From Pseudomonadota bacterium (GTDB taxonomy: Bacteria > Pseudomonadota > Alphaproteobacteria > Rhodobacterales > Rhodobacteraceae): 19,089 nucleotides of DNA. The notes beneath the pieces were generated by a model. It was not told where the DNA came from. It was given only the letters and a program-made list of their open reading frames with translations, and did not search any database. The stretch spans positions 1-19,089 of the forward strand of contig JAQCLA010000019.1 in NCBI GenBank assembly GCA_027592105.1. The letters run 5' to 3'. Below, in pieces: positions 1 to 7,093 of this stretch (the first letter of the stretch is position 1; the number at the start of each line of letters is the position of its first letter). The translations under genes and the position numbers were made by a program.

Positions 1-1
1 C

Positions 2-91
2 AGCCTGTACGATCTGTGTTTTCTGGCGGGGGCGCCGTGGGGGGAGCAGATGGGGCGATCCGTCGGCGACGGCGCAGCGAAATCGACTTAA
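2..91 (+). CDS. possible 3' end of an unrecognised gene (partial, starts before window)
   Basis: From base 2 a frame stays open for 29 codons to a TAA at 89-91. It translates to a tail containing LYDLCFLAGAPWGEQ and ending in AAKST, which reads like protein rather than noise. I do not recognise the family. A second plus frame is also open here, to a TGA at 94-96, but gives an arginine-rich string typical of a shadow frame. The gene would converge on the universal stress protein gene that ends at 177. The call rests on so few codons that it could be spurious. Confidence 0.3.
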   Translation, partial: SLYDLCFLAGAPWGEQMGRSVGDGAAKST

Positions 92-124
92 TCTGACCAA
101 AGCCGAATTTGAGGCTTCAACGCT

Positions 125-139
125 GCGCTGGATCAGCGC
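125..139. terminator. weak hairpin between convergent genes
   Basis: GCGCTG-GAT-CAGCGC is a perfect 6-bp stem with a 3-base loop. It sits between the possible plus-strand gene tail (ends 91) and the minus-strand UspA gene (ends 177). On the plus strand it is followed by a pyrimidine-rich stretch (gagtctcttcc) but no real T tract, so a terminator role is only possible. Confidence 0.25.
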
Positions 140-176
140 CGAGTCTCTTCCGGCCGATGTTGATGTCTCCGCGAGG

Positions 177-1040
177 TCACCGCATCAGAACGACCGGCAC
201 CTTGCAGGCGCGGATCATGGCCGTCGTGGTCGAGCCGATGATCAGGCTGCGGATGCGGCTGTGGCCGTAGGCGCCCATGACCAGCATGTCGAACTGCGCT
301 TCCTCTACCAGCTTGGCTAATGCGGCTTCAGGCTGGCCGGGCAGGACTGAAGTTTCCGCTTCGATCCCTGCCGCCTGCAGCATCGCGCGTGCATCATTCA
401 AACCTTTGGTGACTTCGGGTGTGGCAGTTCCCACAGCCACGATACGCACTGCCAGTCCCTGAAACAGCGGGCTACGGGCGATGTGATCGACCGCCTTCAT
501 CGCGGATGCGCCGCCGTCATAGGCGACCAGCACCTTCGAAATCGGTTTGAAGGCGCGCGAGGCGACGAAGACCGGTTTGTGGCTGGCGCGGATGATGCGT
601 TCGAGATTCGACCCAAGGTGCCCCTTGGCAAAATCCGCCGCTTCGCCGCGCTTGCCGATCAGGATCACCCGGGCGTCGGCTTCGACATCGGCCACCGCTT
701 CGACGATGTCGCCGTTGCGCAACCGGGTGTTGACTTCGGTCACGCCTACCTTTTCCAGCAAAGCCTGCGCGTCGTCGAGGATCGCCCGACCGCGGTGGCT
801 GATCAGCTTGGCGCGCTGCGCGTCTAGCGCCGCCAGTTCCTCCATAAGGGCTGTTCGCGCCCCAAGCGCAATGGCACCGGAATGGTCGTGGGTGTCCGAC
901 GCCTCGCGACGGCCAAGGACGTGGATCAGTTCCACCGATGCCCCGGTGCGACTGGCAATCCAGGCTGCATGGTCGCAGACGCTGGCGGAGTAGATCGAGC
1001 CGTCAACGAGGGCGACGATCTTCTGTGGTTGGTTGGTCAT
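177..1040 (-). CDS. universal stress protein, tandem UspA domains
   Basis: This 287-residue cytoplasmic protein is about twice the length of a single UspA domain and contains two copies. The first starts near residue 7 (KIVALVDGSIYSA); the second begins near residue 168 (ISKVLVAYDGG). The second copy ends with the ATP-binding signature G-2X-G-9X-G-S (GAYGHSRIRSLIIGS), so ATP binding is likely. The first copy has a similar but one-residue-longer motif (GKRG then GS). The ATG at 1040 is preceded by GGGGACAGG. The SulP gene stops at 1053, 12 bases upstream, so the two are probably one transcript. Family members act in stress survival, and such proteins are sometimes encoded beside transporters, where a regulatory role for the transporter has been proposed. 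Family call is firm; cellular role unknown. Confidence 0.92.
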   Translation of the reverse strand: MTNQPQKIVALVDGSIYSASVCDHAAWIASRTGASVELIHVLGRREASDTHDHSGAIALGARTALMEELAALDAQRAKLISHRGRAILDDAQALLEKVGVTEVNTRLRNGDIVEAVADVEADARVILIGKRGEAADFAKGHLGSNLERIIRASHKPVFVASRAFKPISKVLVAYDGGASAMKAVDHIARSPLFQGLAVRIVAVGTATPEVTKGLNDARAMLQAAGIEAETSVLPGQPEAALAKLVEEAQFDMLVMGAYGHSRIRSLIIGSTTTAMIRACKVPVVLMR

Positions 1041-1052
1041 GTCCTGTCCCCC

Positions 1053-2543
1053 TCAATGCGCCATCAGCTTGTCCATCGCACCAGGCTTGTCATGAATGGC
1101 AAGCTTGTCGACGATGGTCTCGGTCGCTGCGTTCATGCCGACGATTTCCACTTCGGCGCCATCGCGGCGGAACTTCAGCACCGCCATGTCCAGCGCCTGC
1201 ACTGACGAAATGTCCCAGATATGCGCCGCGCTGACGTCGATGATGACGCGGTCGAGCGCCTCGCGGAAGTCGAAGGCATTCATGAAGTCCTCGACCGAAC
1301 CGTAGAAGAGTTGGCCTTCGACAGTAAAGATCCGGACGCGGCCATCCTTCGAGATGGTCGAGGTCACCTTGAAGAGCTGCGCGATCTTGCCAGCGAAGAA
1401 GATGCCCGACAGCAGCATACCTACCAGCACCCCGATGGCCAGATTGTGGGTGTAAACCACCGTCACAACGGTCGCGATCATCACGATGGAGGAGGAGCGT
1501 GGGTGCAGCGTCAGGTTCTTGATCGACGACCAAGAGAAGGTGCCGACGCTGACCATGATCATGATGGCCACCAGCGCGGGCATCGGGATCTGCGCCACCC
1601 AGTCGCCGAGGAAGACCACGAGGATCAACAGCACCACCCCGGCGGTGAAGGCCGACAGCCGTCCGCGCCCGCCTGACTTCACGTTAATGATCGATTGCCC
1701 GATCATCGCGCAACCCGCCATGCCGCCGATGAAGCCCGTGGCAGTGTTGGCGATGCCCTGGCCGATGCACTCCTGATTGCGGTTAGACTTGGTGTCGGTC
1801 AGGTCATCGACGATGTTCTGGGTCATCAGGCTTTCCAGCAGGCCCACCACCGCGACGGCGATGGAGTAAGGCAGGATGATCAGCAGCGTCTCCAGCGTCG
1901 GTGGAATGTCGGGGATCAGGAAGACCGGCAGCGTGTCGGGCAGCGCGCCCATGTCACCCACCGTGCGGACATCCCAGCCGAAGGCGAGCGTCAGCGCGGT
2001 CAGCACGACGATTGTCACCAATGGCGACGGGATCGCCTTGGTCACAAGCGGGAAGAGGTAGATGATGGCAAGCCCGGCCGCGACCAGAACAAAGGTCAGC
2101 CAAGTGACCTTTGTCGGGTCCAGTTCCGGCAGCTGCGCCATGAAGATCAGGATGGCCAGCGCATTGACGAAGCCGGTCATCACTGACTTCGAGACATAGC
2201 GCATGACGAAGCCAAGGCGCAGCAATCCCGCGCCGATCTGGATCAGCCCGGCCAGTACCGTGGCAGCAAGCAGATATTGTAGCCCGTGGTCGCGGACCAG
2301 CGTGACCATCAGCACCGCAGTAGCGGCCGTTGCAGCCGAGATCATCCCGGGCCGCCCGCCCACGAAGGCGATCAGCACAGCGATGGAGAAGCTGGCGTAG
2401 AGCCCGACCTTCGGGTCCACGCCCGCGATGATGGAAAAGGCAATCGCCTCGGGAATGAGGGCAAGGGCTACGACAAGTCCGGCTAACACGTCGGCACGGA
2501 TGTTGCCGAACCACTGCGCGTGGTAGGCATCGATTGAAATCAT
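1053..2543 (-). CDS. SulP-family anion transporter with C-terminal STAS domain
   Basis: A 496-residue inner-membrane protein of the SulP/SLC26 family. After a short N-terminal segment (AYHAQWFGNIRADVLAGLVV) come many hydrophobic helices with family-typical stretches: ALIPEAIAFSIIAGV, GLYASF, GGRPGMISAATAATAVLM, and GQGIANTATGFIGGMAGC. The last ~100 residues (from about RVRIFTVEGQLFYGS) form a STAS domain. Family substrates include sulfate, bicarbonate and C4-dicarboxylates; the sequence alone does not decide which. The frame stays open to an ATG at 2657, but I chose 2543 because AGGAAAA lies just upstream and the extra 38 residues are low-complexity and not family-like. The stop is 12 bases before the UspA start, indicating a two-gene operon. 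Confidence 0.9.
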   Translation of the reverse strand: MISIDAYHAQWFGNIRADVLAGLVVALALIPEAIAFSIIAGVDPKVGLYASFSIAVLIAFVGGRPGMISAATAATAVLMVTLVRDHGLQYLLAATVLAGLIQIGAGLLRLGFVMRYVSKSVMTGFVNALAILIFMAQLPELDPTKVTWLTFVLVAAGLAIIYLFPLVTKAIPSPLVTIVVLTALTLAFGWDVRTVGDMGALPDTLPVFLIPDIPPTLETLLIILPYSIAVAVVGLLESLMTQNIVDDLTDTKSNRNQECIGQGIANTATGFIGGMAGCAMIGQSIINVKSGGRGRLSAFTAGVVLLILVVFLGDWVAQIPMPALVAIMIMVSVGTFSWSSIKNLTLHPRSSSIVMIATVVTVVYTHNLAIGVLVGMLLSGIFFAGKIAQLFKVTSTISKDGRVRIFTVEGQLFYGSVEDFMNAFDFREALDRVIIDVSAAHIWDISSVQALDMAVLKFRRDGAEVEIVGMNAATETIVDKLAIHDKPGAMDKLMAH

Positions 2544-2968
2544 GCAAAGTTTTCCTGATCGACACGGGCCAAATGTCCGCGCGTCGAGATGTGATATGTT
2601 GGTCAGTTCAGGTTGTCCGGCGGATCGGCGGCCGGAAGAGCCACCCGGGGATTGCACTCAGGTCTATGTTTGTTGATAAGCCGAATACATGTTTTGTCGC
2701 GCCAAGCCAACCCTTGCATCTGATTAGGTTGGGGATGTGTGTCCGCATTCGTAAACAGGCGGAGCGAACTACAATCTGCGGCACTCTGTTTGTCGCGCCG
2801 TAAAGCTCTTCGACAGTGCCCGTGCCAACATGCGCTTTGCCACCCACAACCACGCCGCCTTCGGGTGTCTCTGTTCGCATCGAGAGCAGACGAACCCGCA
2901 TCAACTGCGCGCCTCTCCCTCTCTGCCCGCGCTTCCTTCGCCTGAGGTCCCCAGACGAAGAACCATAG
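2544..2968. other. gene-poor region upstream of sulP
   Basis: I find no convincing gene in these ~425 bases. Two overlapping minus-strand frames are open (one from 3094, one from 2976), but their products are arginine/cysteine-rich, show no family resemblance and run into the sulP leader. Bases ~2655-2780 are noticeably less GC-rich than the genes on either side. An 11-base repeat TTTGTCGCGCC occurs at 2693-2703 and 2789-2799. The sulP promoter should lie here; I could not pick a clear -35/-10 pair. Confidence 0.5.
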
Positions 2969-3094
2969 CAGCGCAAGCGCCGCCCGGTTGGCCGGCTCGC
3001 TCAACCCCGCGCCGAAACTGACCAGAAGCCCGTCAAGGCCCAGCCTTGCAATGCGGGGAAAATCCCGGTCGGGGTTCGGTATGGGGTCGGTCAT
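2969..3094 (-). pseudogene. N-terminal remnant of 5-oxoprolinase subunit B (PxpB/KipI, allophanate hydrolase subunit 1 family)
   Basis: The first ~42 codons from the ATG at 3094 read FPRIARLGLDGLLVSFG then LSEPANRAALAL. This matches my recollection of the start of PxpB/KipI proteins, where a short beta strand with LLV.F is followed by an NRAALA helix. After residue ~42 the frame continues but the sequence becomes LWFFVWGPQAKEARAERE and then arginine-rich, unlike the family, whose members are about 220-240 residues. The gene is therefore cut off, by deletion or replacement, near base 2969. It lies 48 bases beyond the iolB stop and marks the left edge of the inositol locus. PxpB with PxpA and PxpC cleaves 5-oxoproline; no partner genes are in the window. 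Identification is from memory of family sequence and is fairly confident. Confidence 0.6.
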
Positions 3095-3122
3095 GGCCGC
3101 CCAAGGCTATCGCAGCACAGGC

Positions 3123-3139
3123 CGGGGGAACAGACCCCG
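3123..3139 (-). terminator. weak hairpin just after iolB
   Basis: CGGGG and CCCCG, separated by 7 bases, form a short stem 3 bases past the iolB stop codon (3143-3145) at the end of the five-gene minus operon. There is no T tract after it on the minus strand, so this is only a candidate for 3'-end formation or stabilisation. Confidence 0.25.
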
Positions 3140-3142
3140 CGA

Positions 3143-3940
3143 TCACCCCGCCAGAAAGGCGAAATCGGGATGCAGCGCAAAGCGCCAGTTGCGGCGCGGG
3201 CCGGCCATGACGTTGAGGTAATACATCTCGATCCCGTGCGGGGCGGCGCAGGGATGATGGCCGCGCGGCACCAGAACGACATCGTGATCGCCCACCGCCA
3301 TGGTTTCATCCAGCCCAAGATCATCGGTGAATACCCGCTGGATGCCAAAGCCACGGGCGGGGTTCAGCCGGTGGTAATAGGTTTCTTCCAGCTGGGTGAT
3401 GCGCGGGAAATCGTCTTCGTCATGGCGGTGCGGCGGGTAGGATGACCAATGGCCGCCGGGGGTATAGACCTCGGTCACCAAAAGGCTGTCGGCCACGTCA
3501 CGGCTTTCCATGGCGATATTGTGGATATGGCGCAGGTTCGTGCCCGCCCCGCGATCTTCCAGCGCGATCCCCTCGGGGCCAAGCCGCTGGGGCGGGCGCC
3601 CCCCGGGGCTGGGCGCGGTGCAGACCGCCAAGGTGCAACCGGTCGCGGCGCACGCCGCCCAATCCGCACCCGGCGGCACGTAGAGGCAATGGGGCGGGCG
3701 CCGGTCGAACACCGACAAGCGGTCGCCCATCAGGCCGAAATCCTGCCCCGCGGCGGTGATGCTTGCATGGCCTTCCACCAGCACCAAAATCGCCTCGCGC
3801 CCCGCCAGATGGCCTTGCGCCAGGTCGCTGGGCGCCAGCCGCCACAGATCGAACCCGACATGGGCCCAGCCCGCCGCCTCGGGCGTGATGGCGTGAACCT
3901 GCCCCGATTGCGCCCGGGGCTTGCGCAACAGATCCGCCAT
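3143..3940 (-). CDS. iolB: 5-deoxy-glucuronate isomerase IolB (canonical copy)
   Basis: This 265-residue double-cupin protein would convert 5-deoxy-D-glucuronate to 5-dehydro-2-deoxy-D-gluconate in inositol breakdown. The C-terminal cupin has the classic IolB run: YPPHRHDEDDFPRITQLEE, then YYHRLNPARGFGIQRVF, then VPRGHHPCAAPHGIEMYY and NVMAGPRRNWRF. By analogy with the related KduI the metal ligands are H171, H173, E186 (or E185) and H229. The ATG at 3940 is used because its A is also the last base of the upstream TGA (TGATG), a translational coupling to the oxygenase gene; an in-frame ATG at 4000 lies inside that gene and is less likely. It is last in the uptake operon. Length and motifs match the family well. 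Confidence 0.93.
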   Translation of the reverse strand: MADLLRKPRAQSGQVHAITPEAAGWAHVGFDLWRLAPSDLAQGHLAGREAILVLVEGHASITAAGQDFGLMGDRLSVFDRRPPHCLYVPPGADWAACAATGCTLAVCTAPSPGGRPPQRLGPEGIALEDRGAGTNLRHIHNIAMESRDVADSLLVTEVYTPGGHWSSYPPHRHDEDDFPRITQLEETYYHRLNPARGFGIQRVFTDDLGLDETMAVGDHDVVLVPRGHHPCAAPHGIEMYYLNVMAGPRRNWRFALHPDFAFLAG

Positions 3941-5106
3941 CAGGGCGCCCGTTTGGCCGCATGGGCCCGCAATGCGGCCTCGAACGCCTGCGCCGTCCAC
4001 CCCTCGTCAAGCGCGTGCACCATCAGCGCGGCCTGGGTTTCCGGCGCAAGCCCCCCGATGGGCGGGTCGGTGTCGAGGTTGGTGGGAAAGGCATAGCCTT
4101 CGGCGGCGGCCCCGATGGCGGCAGAGATCGCGGCGGCATCGATCTGCCCCCCGGCCTTCAGCCGCAACAGCGCGGGGTAAAGCGCGCGGCACATCGCGGA
4201 CCGATCCACCGCCTCCATCGCGCGTCCAAAGGCCGATGACACTTGAACAAGATTCGCCATCCTGTTGATATCGCTTGAAACATTATCTCCCGCCGCGTGA
4301 TAGAGCGCGGGGTTGAAAAACAATGCATCGCCTTTTTGCAGCGGCAATTGCACCGCATGGTCGCGAAAATAGGCCGCAACCTCTGGCCTGCGATAGGCCA
4401 TGTAGCCCGCTGGGACCTGCTGCGAAAACGGCAACAACTGGGTTGGCCCACTGTCCAGCGGCATGTCGCAATGCGCAATCGCGCCCTGCAGGGTCATGAT
4501 CGCAGACAGCGCGTGAACATGCGCCGGGAACCGCGCCGCCACATCCGCCGGCTGGAACCCAAGGTGGAAATCGCGATGCGCGCTTTGCGCCTTGCCACCG
4601 GGCCGCACCAGGTTGACCTGCGCGGTCATCTGGTGAAACGGGCCAAGCCAGGCCTCGCAGACCGCATCGATCACCGGATTGCCGAAATAGAGCGCAAAGG
4701 TTTCGGGGTCTTCCAGGCACAGCTTTTGCAGGCTGTTCCAGATCCGGTCATTGGCGCCCGCCGTGGCGAAGTGATCGGCGCCCGTGGCGCCGCTGGCCTT
4801 TTCGCGGGCGATGATCGTCTCGTAGGCGGCGGTCGCCCGGTCGATGGGCGCGGTATCGGCATAGGCGGCCTGCAAGACCAGAACCCCCGGCCCCTGCCCC
4901 AAAACCCAGGCCCATTCCGCCATCAAGGCCCGGCGCCGATCCGCATCCGCCAGAATCGGGCGCAGCACACCTATGTCGTAGATCGGCACGTTCTTCTGCA
5001 CATCGCTGGCATGATCCAGCGCCGCGCGGTCAAGCTTGCGGTCAGTCAGCCGAATCAATTCGTCAAGCGGGCCGCTGTCGGCATCGAAATATCCCAAGTC
5101 GCGCAT
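3940..5106 (-). CDS. phytanoyl-CoA dioxygenase (PhyH)-family Fe(II)/2-oxoglutarate oxygenase
   Basis: A 388-residue protein with the jelly-roll oxygenase motif: H177-x-D179 in SAHRDFHLGF and distal H270 in FFNPALYHAAGDN, with R282 (SDINRMANL) placed to bind the carboxylate of 2-oxoglutarate. These residues are what the family uses to hold Fe(II) and the cosubstrate, so it is probably catalytic. Family members hydroxylate very different small molecules (phytanoyl-CoA, ectoine, aminoethylphosphonate), so the substrate cannot be read off. The ATG at 5106 has AGGGGGGG upstream; an ATG at 5133 lies inside the ATPase gene. It follows the ATPase stop (5118) by 11 bases and overlaps iolB by one base (TGATG). 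The context implies action on an imported cyclitol or derivative, possibly hydroxylation or oxidative O-demethylation (inference). Confidence 0.85.
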   Translation of the reverse strand: MRDLGYFDADSGPLDELIRLTDRKLDRAALDHASDVQKNVPIYDIGVLRPILADADRRRALMAEWAWVLGQGPGVLVLQAAYADTAPIDRATAAYETIIAREKASGATGADHFATAGANDRIWNSLQKLCLEDPETFALYFGNPVIDAVCEAWLGPFHQMTAQVNLVRPGGKAQSAHRDFHLGFQPADVAARFPAHVHALSAIMTLQGAIAHCDMPLDSGPTQLLPFSQQVPAGYMAYRRPEVAAYFRDHAVQLPLQKGDALFFNPALYHAAGDNVSSDINRMANLVQVSSAFGRAMEAVDRSAMCRALYPALLRLKAGGQIDAAAISAAIGAAAEGYAFPTNLDTDPPIGGLAPETQAALMVHALDEGWTAQAFEAALRAHAAKRAP

Positions 5107-5117
5107 CGCAACCCCCC

Positions 5118-5909
5118 CTAGACCGTTCCACAAAGCGAGCCTTCCAGCTCGACCATTTCCTGCCCACCGGCCATCAGATCCTGCAATTCCTCGGGCGTGA
5201 TCTGGCCGCTCTGCGCGGTGCCCAGCGTTTTGCCCCGGTTCAGCACCGTGAACCGATCGCCCACCGCCATCGCGTGGCGCACGTTATGGGTGATGAAGAC
5301 GATGCCGATGCCGGTCTTGCGCACCTTGTCGATGGTCGACAGCACATTGGCCGTCTGCCGCACCCCAAGCGCGCTGGTCGGTTCATCGAGGATCAGCACC
5401 TTGGCCCCGAAATGCACCGCGCGCGCAATCGCCACCGTCTGCCGCTCGCCGCCCGACAGGGTGCCAACCGCCTGGTCGGGGGATCGCAGGTTGATGCCCA
5501 TCTTGCGCATCTCTTCCATCGTCACGTCATTGGCGTGGTTGAAATCGATGAAATTGAACGGCCCGACGCGGCGCACCGGTTCGCGCCCCATCCAGAAATT
5601 GCGCGTCACGCTCATCAGCGGGATCATCGCAAGATCTTGATAGACCGTGGCAATCCCCGCCTCCATCGCGTCGCGGGGGCTGGCGAAATCCATGCGCTTG
5701 CCCTCGAACAGGATCTCGCCGCGGGTGGGTTTGTGCACGCCCGACATCGTCTTGATGAAGGTCGATTTGCCCGCGCCATTGTCACCCAGCAGGCAATGGC
5801 ATTCGCCCGGCCGCACATCGAAGCTGACACCGTTCAAGGCAATCACCGGGCCGAAATGCTTTTCGATGCCCTGCATCGCCACGATGGGGTTGTGATCAAA
5901 GGATGACAT
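5118..5909 (-). CDS. sugar ABC transporter ATP-binding protein, single-domain FrcA-like
   Basis: A 263-residue ATPase with Walker A GDNGAGKST, Q-loop VYQDLAMIP, signature LSGGERQTVAIARA, Walker B VLILDEPTSALG and switch histidine VFITHNVRHA. It powers import with the permease and binding protein upstream. It has only one ATPase domain, whereas the common CUT2 type (RbsA, AraG, ~500 residues) has two; the FrcA fructose transporter ATPase is also single. The ATG at 5909 shares its A with the permease stop (TGATG), which fixes the start; the same frame is open far upstream only because GC-rich antisense of the permease lacks stops. Predicted substrate from context is inositol or a related cyclitol. 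Confidence 0.93.
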   Translation of the reverse strand: MSSFDHNPIVAMQGIEKHFGPVIALNGVSFDVRPGECHCLLGDNGAGKSTFIKTMSGVHKPTRGEILFEGKRMDFASPRDAMEAGIATVYQDLAMIPLMSVTRNFWMGREPVRRVGPFNFIDFNHANDVTMEEMRKMGINLRSPDQAVGTLSGGERQTVAIARAVHFGAKVLILDEPTSALGVRQTANVLSTIDKVRKTGIGIVFITHNVRHAMAVGDRFTVLNRGKTLGTAQSGQITPEELQDLMAGGQEMVELEGSLCGTV

Positions 5910-7024
5910 CAGCGTTCCCCCGTGATGATGCGGCGAATATAGGTGTTCAGGATCACCGCAAACAGCAGGATAACCCCCAGAAACACCCGGAACAGGCTGC
6001 TTTCGACACCGGCGAAAAACAGCCCCTGCTGCACCACGCCAAAGATCAGCGCGCCAAGCGCCGCCCCGATCACCGACCCGTAGCCCCCCGTCAGCAACGC
6101 GCCGCCGATGACCACGGCGATGATCGCCTCGAATTCCTTGAGAAGCCCCCGGTCGGCCCCGGCCGATCCGAATTCCATCACCTGGCAGGTGGCAAAGACA
6201 CAGGCGCAAAAGGCGGTGAACATGAACATCAGGATTTTCACCCGGTTCACCGGAACCCCCACGTAAAGCGCCGCCTGCGCATCGCCGCCGGCGGCAAAGA
6301 CCCAGTTGCCAAAACGGGTGCGCGTCAACAGCACATGCGCCACCGCGACCAGCGCCAAGGCCCAGATGATCAGCATCGGAATGCCGTCCACCACCGGTCC
6401 GCCCGCCCGCGTGCCCCGCTCGAACACATCGACGAGCCCAAGATCTGCCAGCCAGACGAACAGGCCGCCAAGGATCTTGCCACCGAACACCGGCGCCAAC
6501 CAATCGCCCACCGCGACATCGGAAATGCCGCCGATGATGGTGCGGCGTTCGATCAGCTGCGGGAAAAAGATCGTGAAGCCGCGCAGGATGAACAAAAACG
6601 CCAGCGTCACGATGAAACTGGGCAGGCCGGTACGCACCACGATGATGCCGTTCAGCGCGCCAATGGCGATGCAGATCGCAAAGGTCAGCAAGATCGCGAC
6701 CCAGACCGGCCATTGCAGCGTGACCGAGATCAGCGCGATGGACATGCCCGCAAAGCCGATCATCGACCCCACGCTGAGGTCAAACTCGCCCGCGATCATC
6801 AACATGCAGGCGCCCACCGCGATGATCATGAACTGTGCCGACACGGTCGACCAGTTCAGGATGCCCTGGGCGTTGAACATGCCACTGTCACCGGCAAAGA
6901 TGATGAAAAAGGCAAAGACCGCGATGGTGCCGACGATGGCCCCCAGTTCCGGCCGGATCAGCGCGCGGCGCAGACCCGAGGTTTCCTTGATCCGTTCGTC
7001 GATGGCCGCTTCTGCGTCCGACAT
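5909..7024 (-). CDS. sugar ABC transporter permease (CUT2/RbsC-FrcC family)
   Basis: A 371-residue polytopic inner-membrane protein. It has a cytoplasmic N-terminus of ~28 residues, then alternating hydrophobic helices (VGTIAVFAFFIIF, FMIIAVGACMLMIAG, VAILLTFAICIAIGALNGI and others). The family motif GEFDLSVGSMIG, equivalent to G-x-I/F-D-L-S-V-G of RbsC/AraH/FrcC permeases, follows the third hydrophobic block, and LPSFIVTLAFLFILRG is the typical next signature. One gene implies a homodimeric channel. The ATG at 7024 is preceded by GGAGGGGGG; the earlier ATG at 7063 falls within the downstream arm of the intergenic hairpin region and adds atypical residues. Its stop overlaps the ATPase start. 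Confidence 0.92.
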   Translation of the reverse strand: MSDAEAAIDERIKETSGLRRALIRPELGAIVGTIAVFAFFIIFAGDSGMFNAQGILNWSTVSAQFMIIAVGACMLMIAGEFDLSVGSMIGFAGMSIALISVTLQWPVWVAILLTFAICIAIGALNGIIVVRTGLPSFIVTLAFLFILRGFTIFFPQLIERRTIIGGISDVAVGDWLAPVFGGKILGGLFVWLADLGLVDVFERGTRAGGPVVDGIPMLIIWALALVAVAHVLLTRTRFGNWVFAAGGDAQAALYVGVPVNRVKILMFMFTAFCACVFATCQVMEFGSAGADRGLLKEFEAIIAVVIGGALLTGGYGSVIGAALGALIFGVVQQGLFFAGVESSLFRVFLGVILLFAVILNTYIRRIITGER

Positions 7025-7053
7025 CGCTCCCCCCTCCGCTCTGCTGACAAGAA

Positions 7054-7081
7054 GGGCGGGCACCGCATGCGGCCCCCGCCC
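7054..7081 (-). terminator. strong hairpin between binding-protein and permease genes (attenuator or mRNA stabiliser)
   Basis: On the transcribed minus strand GGGCGGG pairs perfectly with CCCGCCC; after one G-G mismatch the stem continues through one wobble pair and CCG/CGG to a 4-base loop. It is followed by TTCTTGTC, only mildly T-rich. It lies in the 69-base gap between the binding-protein stop (7094) and permease start (7024). In binding-protein transporter operons such hairpins often reduce read-through or protect the 5' message so that the binding protein is made in excess. Confidence 0.6.
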
Positions 7082-7093
7082 CGTTTCACGATC

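Noticed and set aside
2693..2799. 11-base direct repeat TTTGTCGCGCC, a possible attachment site
   Set aside because: Too short, imperfectly flanked, and no integrase or tRNA gene nearby.
2603..2976. Minus-strand frames that might encode a small protein
   Set aside because: Past the PxpB-like remnant the sequence is cysteine/arginine-rich, lacks a ribosome binding site and matches nothing I know.
5910..6713. Upstream extension of the ABC ATPase frame
   Set aside because: It lies entirely within the permease gene in another frame; the TGATG overlap and the normal start of the ABC domain set the start at 5909.
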